Shown here: positions 42,475 through 50,254 of the stretch, in pieces
Layout: the number at the start of each line of letters is the position of its first letter
How positions within the stretch are numbered: position 1 is the first letter of the stretch
Origin: Acidobacteriota bacterium
GTDB lineage: Bacteria; Acidobacteriota; Holophagae; Holophagales; Holophagaceae
Direction: 5' to 3'
Assembly (NCBI GenBank): GCA_016195985.1
Contig: JACPYP010000020.1
Location: 248,001-312,000, forward strand
DNA: 64,000 nt
Program-made: the position numbers and the translations under genes
The notes under the pieces: model-generated
What the model was told of the DNA's origin: nothing
What the model saw: the letters and a program-made list of their open reading frames with translations, nothing else
Database searches by the model: none

Positions 42475-44179
42475 CCACCATCAGGGGGGCCCGCTGCCTC
42501 ATGGAGGGGCGCAGGGCCGAGGCCGCCGAAGGCAGGACTGTGCCCGCAGGATGCAGGCTGGGATTGGCTTCCCACCAGCCGGGCTCCACCAGCGCCAGAA
42601 CGGGCTGCTCCGCGGCCAGCGCCCCGGCCAGGGACAGGGCGTCATCCATGGGCGGCAGATGGTGGCGCAGGCGCAGGCTGGCAAAGCCCATCTGCGTTTC
42701 CGAGAGGCTTCCCGCCACCACCCGGACCCCTTCCCGCTCCCAGCGCTGGGCCACCGCGTAGGGGTCCGCCAAGGGGCGCCAGACTTCCTTATCCCACTGG
42801 GGCACGGCGAAGATCAGGAAGATGACGAGGAAGCCCGCCCATTGGGTCATGCCCAGATCCAGGGCCCCCGGGAAATCGCGGCGCCAGAGCAGGCGCAGCG
42901 AGATCACGCTGAGCGCCAGGGAGAGCAGCGACATGGCCAGGGCCGCCGACCAGTGCAGGTTCGCCCGGTCCATCACCACCCAGGGGAAGCCCACGCCCAG
43001 GATGCCTACCAGGAAGAACGTGAGCCCCAGCACCGTCATGAGGGTGCGGTCCACCCGCCGCCGGGCCCGGGGCACGCGTGAATCCAGCCACAGCGCCGCA
43101 TGCAGGTAGGTGATTGGGAAGATGGGCAGGATGTAGACCATGCGCTTTTCTGCGGAAAAGGAGAGCAGCAGCAGGATCAGCCCGAAGGAAAGGGGCAGGA
43201 AGTAGGTGCGGGGGGAGAGGTGGTGGCGCCGGTGGCGGGGGAAGGCCGACCAGAGCGCCGCGCCCCAGATGGCCAGCCAGGGCAGGAGGTTGCCGGGCAC
43301 CCGCTGCGCGTAGAACAGGAAGGGCTCCACATGCTCGCCCAGCCGCCCGGTGCGGGGCACCAGGCCGGGATCCGCCAGAAAGCGCCCCAGGGTGTTGCGC
43401 AGGAAGACTTCCACCAGGAATTCCCTTCCGCCCCGCAGCGCCAGCGGAACCACCCATCCCGCGGCCAGGCCCGCCGCCGCGGCCATGCCCCAGTTCGGCC
43501 TCAGAAAGGTCCGCAGCAGGGCGGGGTTCCGTTCCAGCAGCAGGGTGATGGCCAAGGGGAGTGCCACCAGCACCGGGCCCACCGGGCCTTTGACGAGGAA
43601 GGCGAAACCAAGGCTGGTCCAGAACCAGGGCACCCAGCGCGCGCGGTAGGCCGGTTCCACCAGGGAGAGGAAGGCCAGGCCCAGGCTGAAACTCACGGCG
43701 GCCGTGAGGGCCATGTCCACAATGGCCATGTGGCCCACCTGGAAGAACAGCACGCCCGTGGCCACCATGAAGCCCGCCCAGCCGCCGGCGCGGGCGGAGC
43801 TGAGCCGCCAGCCCAGGAAGCTGATCCAGGCCACCGTCGCCAGGCTCAACAGGGCCGAGGGCAGGCGGAGGGCCCAGGGCTCGAAGCTGCCGGTGGCCCG
43901 GCACACCAGCGCGCCCAGGGCATAGAAGAGCGGCGGCTTTTCCAGGTAGGGCTGGCCGTTCAGGGTGGGCACGATCCAGTCCCCGCTGCTGGCCATCTCG
44001 CGGATGATGCCCGCCACATAGGGCTCGTGGTAGTCCCACAGCTCGTGGTTGTGGAGCCCCAGCCCGAAAAGGAGCATGGCCGCCAGGAGCGTCCAGAGCA
44101 GCGTCCGCCAGCCCAGGATGCGCCGTCCGCTCACCTTGAGGGTCACCGTCATGTGGGCCTGAAAAGGGGTTTTCAGCAT
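42440..44179 (-). CDS. GT39/ArnT-like membrane glycosyltransferase
   Basis: 579 residues with about twelve membrane segments. LWDYHEPYVAGIIREMASSGDWIVPTLNGQPYLEKPPLFY is the ArnT/PMT first-loop signature with the conserved acidic pair. It likely transfers a sugar from a polyprenyl-phosphate donor to lipid A, protein or another acceptor on the periplasmic side. Start is uncertain (ATG at 44179 or 44152); neither has a strong ribosome site. Tail-to-tail overlap with the kinase gene. Confidence 0.85.
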   Translation of the reverse strand: MLKTPFQAHMTVTLKVSGRRILGWRTLLWTLLAAMLLFGLGLHNHELWDYHEPYVAGIIREMASSGDWIVPTLNGQPYLEKPPLFYALGALVCRATGSFEPWALRLPSALLSLATVAWISFLGWRLSSARAGGWAGFMVATGVLFFQVGHMAIVDMALTAAVSFSLGLAFLSLVEPAYRARWVPWFWTSLGFAFLVKGPVGPVLVALPLAITLLLERNPALLRTFLRPNWGMAAAAGLAAGWVVPLALRGGREFLVEVFLRNTLGRFLADPGLVPRTGRLGEHVEPFLFYAQRVPGNLLPWLAIWGAALWSAFPRHRRHHLSPRTYFLPLSFGLILLLLSFSAEKRMVYILPIFPITYLHAALWLDSRVPRARRRVDRTLMTVLGLTFFLVGILGVGFPWVVMDRANLHWSAALAMSLLSLALSVISLRLLWRRDFPGALDLGMTQWAGFLVIFLIFAVPQWDKEVWRPLADPYAVAQRWEREGVRVVAGSLSETQMGFASLRLRHHLPPMDDALSLAGALAAEQPVLALVEPGWWEANPSLHPAGTVLPSAASALRPSMRQRAPLMVVNPAAFRLMSR

Positions 44180-44223
44180 GGAGATCCAGTCTATCCCGGA
44201 CCAGACGGCCGCTGAGGGCTACC

Positions 44224-46143
44224 ATGGAGCATCCCCCGGAACATCCCCCCGCCCCAGGAGTGGCCGTGGCCCGCACGCGTTTCCAGGATCCCTCCTCTGC
44301 CGTTCCCCTCCGCGCCCTGCCTGCGGCGGCCCTGAGGGCCGTGTGGGCGGAGGGCTACACCGGGCGTCAGTTCAAGCGGGATCTGTCCGCCGGTTTTCTG
44401 GTGGGCATCGTGGCCCTGCCCCTGGCCATGGCCTTGGCCATCGCTGTGGGCGTGCCGCCCCAGCAGGGGCTCTACACGGCCATCATCGCGGGTTTCCTCG
44501 CGGCCCTGCTGGGCGGCTCCCGCGTGCAGGTGGCCGGGCCCACGGCGGCCTTCATCGTGGTACTGGCCCCGCTCTATGCGACCTTCGGCATGTCGGGCCT
44601 GCTCCTGTCCGGCCTGCTGGCCGGACTGATGCTCATCGGCATGGGCCTGCTGCGCATGGGCAGGCTCATCGAGTACATCCCCTTCCCCGTGACCACGGGC
44701 TTCACCTCGGGCATCGCCACCGTCATCGCCCTGTTGCAGATCAAGGACCTGCTTGGGCTGAAGCTGGAAGGCCATCCCGACCATTTCATGGAGCGGCTGG
44801 CGGCCATGCTTCGGGCCGCCCACACCGCCTCTCCTTGGGAACTGCTCATCGGCCTGGCGACCTTGGCCATCCTGCTGGGGCCCCGGCTGCCGAAGCGCCG
44901 TCTGGCCCGGCTGCCCAAGTGGCTTCGCAAGATCCCTCCGCCGCTTCTGGCGCTGCCCCTGATGGCTCTGGTGGCCTGGGCCCTGGGGCGCTGGGTTCCA
45001 GGATTCGCCGTGGACACCATCGGCACGCGTTTCCATACCCTCGTGGGCGGGCAGATGGTGGCGGGCATTCCCCAGGTGCTGCCCTCCTTCCATTGGCCCT
45101 GGCGCCTGCCCGGTCTGGACGGCCAGCCCTCGGGCCTGAGCCTGGGCACTGTGCGCATGCTGCTGCCCAGCGCCTTCACGGTGGCCATGCTGGGCGCCAT
45201 CGAATCGCTGCTCTCGGCCGTGGTGGCCGATGGCATGGCCCGCACCCGGCACGATCCGGACGCCGAACTGCTGGCCCTGGGCGTGGGCAATGTCGTCGTG
45301 CCCTTCTTCGGCGGCATCGCCGCCACGGGGGCCATCGCCCGGACCGCCACCAATTTCCGCTTCGGCGGCCGCACGCCCATCGCGGCCATGACGCACGCCC
45401 TGACCATCCTGCTGGCCATCCTGATCCTGGCGCCCCTCATCCGCTTCCTGCCCATGGCCAGCCTGGCAGCCCTGCTGCTGCTGGTGGCCTGGAACATGTC
45501 CGAGGCCGAGCATTTCTTCCACACGGTGCGGGTGGCTCCGAAAAGCGATGTGGCGGTGCTGCTCACCTGCTACTTCCTGACCGTGGTCTTCGACATGGTC
45601 ATCGCCGTCATCGTGGGCATCGTGCTCGCCTCGCTTCTCTTCATGCGGCGCATGGCCCACGTCTCCGAGGGCCACGTGACCCGCCCGGACCACCGGGCTC
45701 TGCCGGGGCCCCTGCCCGAGGGCGTGGTTATCTATGATCTCTCCGGGCCCCTTTTCTTCGGCGCCGCCGAACGCGCGCTGAACGCCATGCGGGCCATCGG
45801 CGCCGAGGTGCGCGTCATCATTTTCCGCATGGAGCAGGTCCCCAGCGCCGATGTGAGCGGCCTGGTCGCCATGGAAGGCGTCCTCCGCGAAATGGAGCGG
45901 CAGCGCATCAAGGCCATCTTCGTGGGCCTGCACGGCCAGACCCGGGAGGTCTTCGAGCGCGGCGGGCTCCAGGACAAGGAGGGCGAAGTGGCCTTCTGCG
46001 CCACCATGGTCGACGCGTTCAAAGTGATGAACGCGCGGCTGCACACCTACCGGCGGCGGGACCTTGGCCCCATCCGCTTCCAGGTGCTGCACCGCGAGAA
46101 GACCCGGGCGGCGGCTTTGCGCCCGGCAGATCCGAAGATTTGA
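44224..46143 (+). CDS. SulP-family anion transporter with STAS domain
   Basis: 639 residues: about twelve membrane helices (FLVGIVALPLAMALAIAVGVPPQQGLYTAIIAGFLAALLGGSRVQVAGPTAAF is the SulP signature) and a cytoplasmic STAS domain (about 500-620; GVVIYDLSGPLFFGAAERALNAM). Substrate may be sulfate, bicarbonate or C4-dicarboxylate; the sequence alone does not decide. It is divergent from the GT39 gene with 44 bases between starts. Confidence 0.88.
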   Translation: MEHPPEHPPAPGVAVARTRFQDPSSAVPLRALPAAALRAVWAEGYTGRQFKRDLSAGFLVGIVALPLAMALAIAVGVPPQQGLYTAIIAGFLAALLGGSRVQVAGPTAAFIVVLAPLYATFGMSGLLLSGLLAGLMLIGMGLLRMGRLIEYIPFPVTTGFTSGIATVIALLQIKDLLGLKLEGHPDHFMERLAAMLRAAHTASPWELLIGLATLAILLGPRLPKRRLARLPKWLRKIPPPLLALPLMALVAWALGRWVPGFAVDTIGTRFHTLVGGQMVAGIPQVLPSFHWPWRLPGLDGQPSGLSLGTVRMLLPSAFTVAMLGAIESLLSAVVADGMARTRHDPDAELLALGVGNVVVPFFGGIAATGAIARTATNFRFGGRTPIAAMTHALTILLAILILAPLIRFLPMASLAALLLLVAWNMSEAEHFFHTVRVAPKSDVAVLLTCYFLTVVFDMVIAVIVGIVLASLLFMRRMAHVSEGHVTRPDHRALPGPLPEGVVIYDLSGPLFFGAAERALNAMRAIGAEVRVIIFRMEQVPSADVSGLVAMEGVLREMERQRIKAIFVGLHGQTREVFERGGLQDKEGEVAFCATMVDAFKVMNARLHTYRRRDLGPIRFQVLHREKTRAAALRPADPKI

Positions 46144-46265
46144 TGCCTGGAACGTGCTGACGGTCACAAGGGTGTTGAATATTCTGCGACCAGAAGTTCA
46201 AATTGTTCAGCTCTTACCAACACGGAAATGCCAGGCCGTCCACTCCCCTTGAATGCCCCGGCGAA

Positions 46266-46303
46266 GAGGGATCGTGCTCCAGTCACCTGGGAAGCGATCC
46301 CTC
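46266..46303 (+). promoter_or_regulatory. Leader hairpin upstream of M6 protease
   Basis: GAGGGATCG (46266-46274) and CGATCCCTC (46295-46303) form a perfect 9-bp stem; CCAG-TCAC-CTGG forms an inner stem. An AT-rich stretch before it (46170-46210) may hold the promoter. No known riboswitch matches. Confidence 0.5.
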
Positions 46304-46378
46304 CTCTTCTCCCATCCCCCCGCAGCACCCCCCCGCGTTTCCGGCGGTTCCTTACGCCTGCCCCAGGAGACTCTGCCC

Positions 46379-49300
46379 ATGACGTCCCACAGCAGACCAT
46401 TCTTTCTCGCCAGCGCGCCGGCGTTCCTGAGGCGCGGCTTGGCCGCGCTTCTGCTGCTCGGCATGGGCGCCCAGCGGGCGGCGGCCATGCCTCCGCCCAC
46501 CGCGGCCATGCTCAAGCGCTACCGGGAGGACGGCACCCTCCAGCAGCGCATCGCCTTCGCCAAGGAGATCGGCAACCACAGGGCGGATCCGCAGCTGCTC
46601 CAGGATGCCCAGCGCCGGATGCAGGAGCTGGCCAGCGCCCATGGGGTGAACCTCCCCGCTTCCACCCTTGCGCCCACGCCGCCCTCCGCCTGGCGGGGAC
46701 TCCCCACCAAGGGCTCGCCCAAGATGTTCATCCTGATGATCGATTTCTCGGACTATCCGGCGGATCCGGTGAACACGCTGTCCGCGGTGGCCTCGCGGGC
46801 CTTCGGGGATGGAGACGGCGTGCAGCCCGCCCCCTACGAAAGCCTGAAGAGCTACTACTACCGCTCCTCCTACGGGCAGCTGACCATCTCCGGCAACGTC
46901 CTGGGCTACTACCGCCCCGCCTACACCCGGGCCAGCATGGGAGCCTCGCCCACCGTCGCCCAGCGCCAGAACCTCATCAAGGAGGCCCTGCAGGCGCAGG
47001 CGGCCGCGGGCCATGATTTCAGCCAGTACGACAACAACGCCTCCGGCAAGATCGACTACTTCGCCGTGCTGTGGACCGGACCCGACACCGGCTGGTCCAA
47101 TTTCTGGTGGGCCTATCAGACCAGCTGGAACAACAGCACCACGCCCCTCACGCTGAACGGCAAGACGCTGGGCAAGTACGTGTGGCAGTGGGTCTCCAAC
47201 AAGGACTATCCCACCCGCAACGCCCCGGCCTTCGATCCCAAGGTGCTCATCCACGAGACCGGCCACGCCCTGGGCCTTCCCGACTACTACGACTACGATG
47301 CCGCCGTCGGCCCCAAGGGCGGCCTGGGACGGCTCGACATGATGGACGGCAACTGGGGCGACCACAACTGCTTCAGCAAGTTCCTGCTGGACTGGATCAC
47401 CCCCGCCGTCATCACCAGCTCCGCCACGGGGCAGAGCCTCCTCTCCTCCGGGGACCACAAGGACAACAGCTCCTTCATCCTCATGGACACCAATCCCGGG
47501 GGCGCCTTCGGCGAGTACTTCATGGTCCAGAACCGCCAGCGGGTGGGCAACGACACCCCCTACCCCGCGGATGGCCTCCTGATCTGGCACGTGGATTCCC
47601 GGTTGGATCCGGCCAAGAACAACACCAACTACCTCTACGACAACTCCTACACGGACCACAAGCTGCTGCGGCTCATGGAGGCGGACGGCCTGGAAGAGAT
47701 CGAGACCTTCAGCACCCAGGCCAATGCAGGCGACTACTGGACCGCGGGAAAGACCTTCGGGCCATCCACCCTCCCGGGCAGCAACCGCTATGACGGCTCC
47801 TTCACCAAGCTGGGCGTCCGGAACATCTCCGCGGCCAGTTCCTCCATGACCCTGGATGTCTTCCTGGTCACGGACAGCACCCCTCCGACCGGAAGCCCTT
47901 CCACGCCCACCGCCACCACCGCCCAGGACACCCTCACCTACACCTGGACTGTCGGCACCGCCGCAGATGCTGATTCGGGCATCGCCGGCTATCGCCTGCA
48001 GGTGGGCACCACGCCCGGAGGGAACGACGTCTTCGACTCCCTGGTCGGCAACGTCCACGCCTGGACCGTGAAGGACCTGGGCCTGAGGGACGGCACCCTC
48101 CTCTACGGCCGCGTGGCCGCCCTCAACGGCGCGGGTCTCCCCTCGGCCTACTCGGGAGACTGCGCGGGCCCGGCCATCTCCCTGCCAGGCTTTGACGGCA
48201 GCGTGCTGGACAACGCCGGCCTCGCGTTCAAGACCATCGGGCCCTGGACCGTGGATCCGGCCGCCTACACCGCGGGCCTCAGCTCGGCCCGCAGCGCGGT
48301 CATCACCGATTCGAGCCGGACCTACCTGCAGACGAAGCTGGTGGGGCCGGGCACCCTGGTCTTCGACTGGAAAGTGCTGTCGGAGGCGGGCTACGACTTC
48401 CTCACCTTCAGCCTCGACGGCGTCGATCAGCCCGGGAAGATCAGCGGGACCACGGCCTTCGCCACCGTGAACGCCACCATTCCCGACGGCCCGCACGTGG
48501 TCCGCTGGACCTACGCCAGGGATGAGTCCGTGGCTCCGGCAGGAGACGGCGCCTGGGTGGACAACGTTCAGTGGGGCGGCTCCACCACGGCCGCGGCGGT
48601 GGTGAGCCCCGCCAGCTACGTCACCATCACCGGTGGAACAGCGCCCTTCTCTGCGACGGTCTCCAACATCAGCTCCAGCAACCAGGTGAACTGGAGCGTC
48701 AACGGCGGAGGGGGCACCTTCAATCCCACCACCACCGCTTCGGGATCGGCCACCACCTTCACGGGCGGCGCCACGGCCGGCAGCTACGTCATCACGGCTA
48801 CGCCGGCGCAGACGCCCCACTTCCCCGGTTCCGCCAGCCTGCAGCTGGTCAGCCCCTCCAGCGTGGTGGTGAGCCTCGTTCCCAGCGCCACCGCCGTTCC
48901 CCTGGGGGCCCCCGTGATCTGCACGCCCAGTGTCTCCCTCCTCACGGACAAGACCGTCACCTGGCGCAACGACGGCGGCACCTGGACGGGCACGCCGGGC
49001 GGCACCGCCACCTGGTCCTCCAGCGTTCCCGGCACCTTCCACATCACGGCCACCAGCGCCGTATCCACCGCCAGCGCCGCCACCATCGCGGTGAAAGTCA
49101 GCGCGTTGGCCCTCGACCGTCCGGCGGCCACCCTGCTGCCCGGAGGTTCCGCGACCTTCACCTGCACGGGCGACCTCGGCGACGGCGTCACCTGGACGCT
49201 CACGGGGGCCGCCACCAAGGCCGACAACGGCCTCAGCACCACGGTCACCATGCCCGCCGCCGCCCCGCTCAGCAACACCACCTACACCCTCACCGCCACG

Positions 49301-49504
49301 GACAAGCGGGATGCTTCCCTGAAAGTCACCGCCACCCTCACCGTGAAGGGCATGGACGTGATCGCCGATGGGCTTCTGAATCCGCTGGACCTGCTGGGAT
49401 TCGCCGCGGAATGGGGCAAGGGCGCGGGCAGTCCCGCCAACTTCAAGGGCAGCGGCACGGTGGATGACACCGATCTGGCCGCCCTGCTGAACCAGATCAA
49501 ATAG
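46379..49504 (+). CDS. Secreted M6-family metalloprotease with Ig-like and dockerin-like C-terminus
   Basis: 1041 residues with a signal peptide (MTSHSRPFFLASAPAFLRRGLAALLLLGMGAQRAAA). Zinc motif HETGHALGLPD is at 292-302, immune inhibitor A/M6 type. After the protease come a fibronectin-like stretch (about 510-590), a jelly-roll-like domain (about 600-740) and Ser/Thr-rich Ig-like repeats. The last 50 residues (ADGLLNPLDLLGFAAEWG and GSGTVDDTDLAALLNQIK) are a degenerate dockerin-type pair. The start has AGGAGA eight bases ahead. It likely degrades proteins outside the cell. Confidence 0.87.
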   Translation: MTSHSRPFFLASAPAFLRRGLAALLLLGMGAQRAAAMPPPTAAMLKRYREDGTLQQRIAFAKEIGNHRADPQLLQDAQRRMQELASAHGVNLPASTLAPTPPSAWRGLPTKGSPKMFILMIDFSDYPADPVNTLSAVASRAFGDGDGVQPAPYESLKSYYYRSSYGQLTISGNVLGYYRPAYTRASMGASPTVAQRQNLIKEALQAQAAAGHDFSQYDNNASGKIDYFAVLWTGPDTGWSNFWWAYQTSWNNSTTPLTLNGKTLGKYVWQWVSNKDYPTRNAPAFDPKVLIHETGHALGLPDYYDYDAAVGPKGGLGRLDMMDGNWGDHNCFSKFLLDWITPAVITSSATGQSLLSSGDHKDNSSFILMDTNPGGAFGEYFMVQNRQRVGNDTPYPADGLLIWHVDSRLDPAKNNTNYLYDNSYTDHKLLRLMEADGLEEIETFSTQANAGDYWTAGKTFGPSTLPGSNRYDGSFTKLGVRNISAASSSMTLDVFLVTDSTPPTGSPSTPTATTAQDTLTYTWTVGTAADADSGIAGYRLQVGTTPGGNDVFDSLVGNVHAWTVKDLGLRDGTLLYGRVAALNGAGLPSAYSGDCAGPAISLPGFDGSVLDNAGLAFKTIGPWTVDPAAYTAGLSSARSAVITDSSRTYLQTKLVGPGTLVFDWKVLSEAGYDFLTFSLDGVDQPGKISGTTAFATVNATIPDGPHVVRWTYARDESVAPAGDGAWVDNVQWGGSTTAAAVVSPASYVTITGGTAPFSATVSNISSSNQVNWSVNGGGGTFNPTTTASGSATTFTGGATAGSYVITATPAQTPHFPGSASLQLVSPSSVVVSLVPSATAVPLGAPVICTPSVSLLTDKTVTWRNDGGTWTGTPGGTATWSSSVPGTFHITATSAVSTASAATIAVKVSALALDRPAATLLPGGSATFTCTGDLGDGVTWTLTGAATKADNGLSTTVTMPAAAPLSNTTYTLTATDKRDASLKVTATLTVKGMDVIADGLLNPLDLLGFAAEWGKGAGSPANFKGSGTVDDTDLAALLNQIK

Positions 49505-49516
49505 GCCGAGGCTTCC

Positions 49517-50089
49517 ATGAATCCACGCATCCTCATTCCTGCCCTTCTGCTGGGAAGCCTGCTCGCCTGCGGCGGCGGCGGCTCCACACCCGCGGGCCCC
49601 ACCACCGCCACCCGCCTCACCTACACCGACCCCACCACGGGGACCTACCAGCTCCGGCAGAACGCCACCCTCAGCTCTCCCACCCATCTGGTGCTGGAGC
49701 TGTGGGGCCCAGCCACCGACACCGGCTGCGGCGTCTCCGCGGCCTTCACCCTCGGCAGTTCCGCTGGGGCCTGGCGCAACATCAGGGGCACTGATGCGGC
49801 CAGCACCTACATCGCCAATGGCACGGCCTTCGATCCGGGCGCGGGGACCCCCATCCTCAAAGCCACCCTCAACGGAGCCACCCTAAGCGCCGCCGTCGCC
49901 GAAAAGGGGTTGGCCGCGCCCAAGGCCCTGAACAAGCCCCTGCTCCTGGTGGCGGTGGATCTGCAGTCAGGCGCCGCCCCGGGCACCAGCATCACCATCA
50001 CCCCCGATGCGGCGAAGTGCCGGCTGCTCCTGGGAACCGGCGAGAGGACCCCCATTTCCATCACCACTTCCGCCATCACGGCCCAATAA
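49517..50089 (+). CDS. Lipoprotein of unknown function
   Basis: 190 residues with a lipobox (SLLAC followed by GGGGS). The mature part is Ala/Thr/Gly-rich beta sequence with two cysteines (GCGVS, AKCRLLL) that may pair. It starts 12 bases after the M6 protease stop and is probably co-transcribed, perhaps as a surface partner or inhibitor. No family recognised. Confidence 0.7.
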   Translation: MNPRILIPALLLGSLLACGGGGSTPAGPTTATRLTYTDPTTGTYQLRQNATLSSPTHLVLELWGPATDTGCGVSAAFTLGSSAGAWRNIRGTDAASTYIANGTAFDPGAGTPILKATLNGATLSAAVAEKGLAAPKALNKPLLLVAVDLQSGAAPGTSITITPDAAKCRLLLGTGERTPISITTSAITAQ

Positions 50090-50099
50090 AAGCACTCGC

Positions 50100-50228
50100 T
50101 TATCGGCCTGGCTTCGCTTGAAAAGACCCCCACGAGAGCACGAAGACGCCTTTCGTGTCCTTGCCTTTCTTTTTCGTGTCCCTCGTGGGGTCCTGAAATC
50201 TCTGCAACAGGCTGAGGCTCGCCGATAA
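50100..50228. repeat. Nested inverted repeat with CACGAA-type arms
   Basis: Outer perfect 8-bp arms TTATCGGC/GCCGATAA (50100-50107 with 50221-50228). Inner arms GACCCCCACGAG (50125-50136) and CTCGTGGGGTC (50182-50192) match with one extra C, and CACGAAGAC pairs with TTCGTG copies between them. It lies in the gap between two convergent genes and belongs to the same style of element as at 6847 and 58093. Confidence 0.75.
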
Positions 50229-50254
50229 CCGGGTAAGAGCCATAAGCCCGGGCC

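Noticed and set aside
46352-49687. Open frame of 1111 codons on the minus strand
   Set aside because: Complement of the M6 protease gene; Gly/Val/Ala/Arg-rich shadow without motif or ribosome site.
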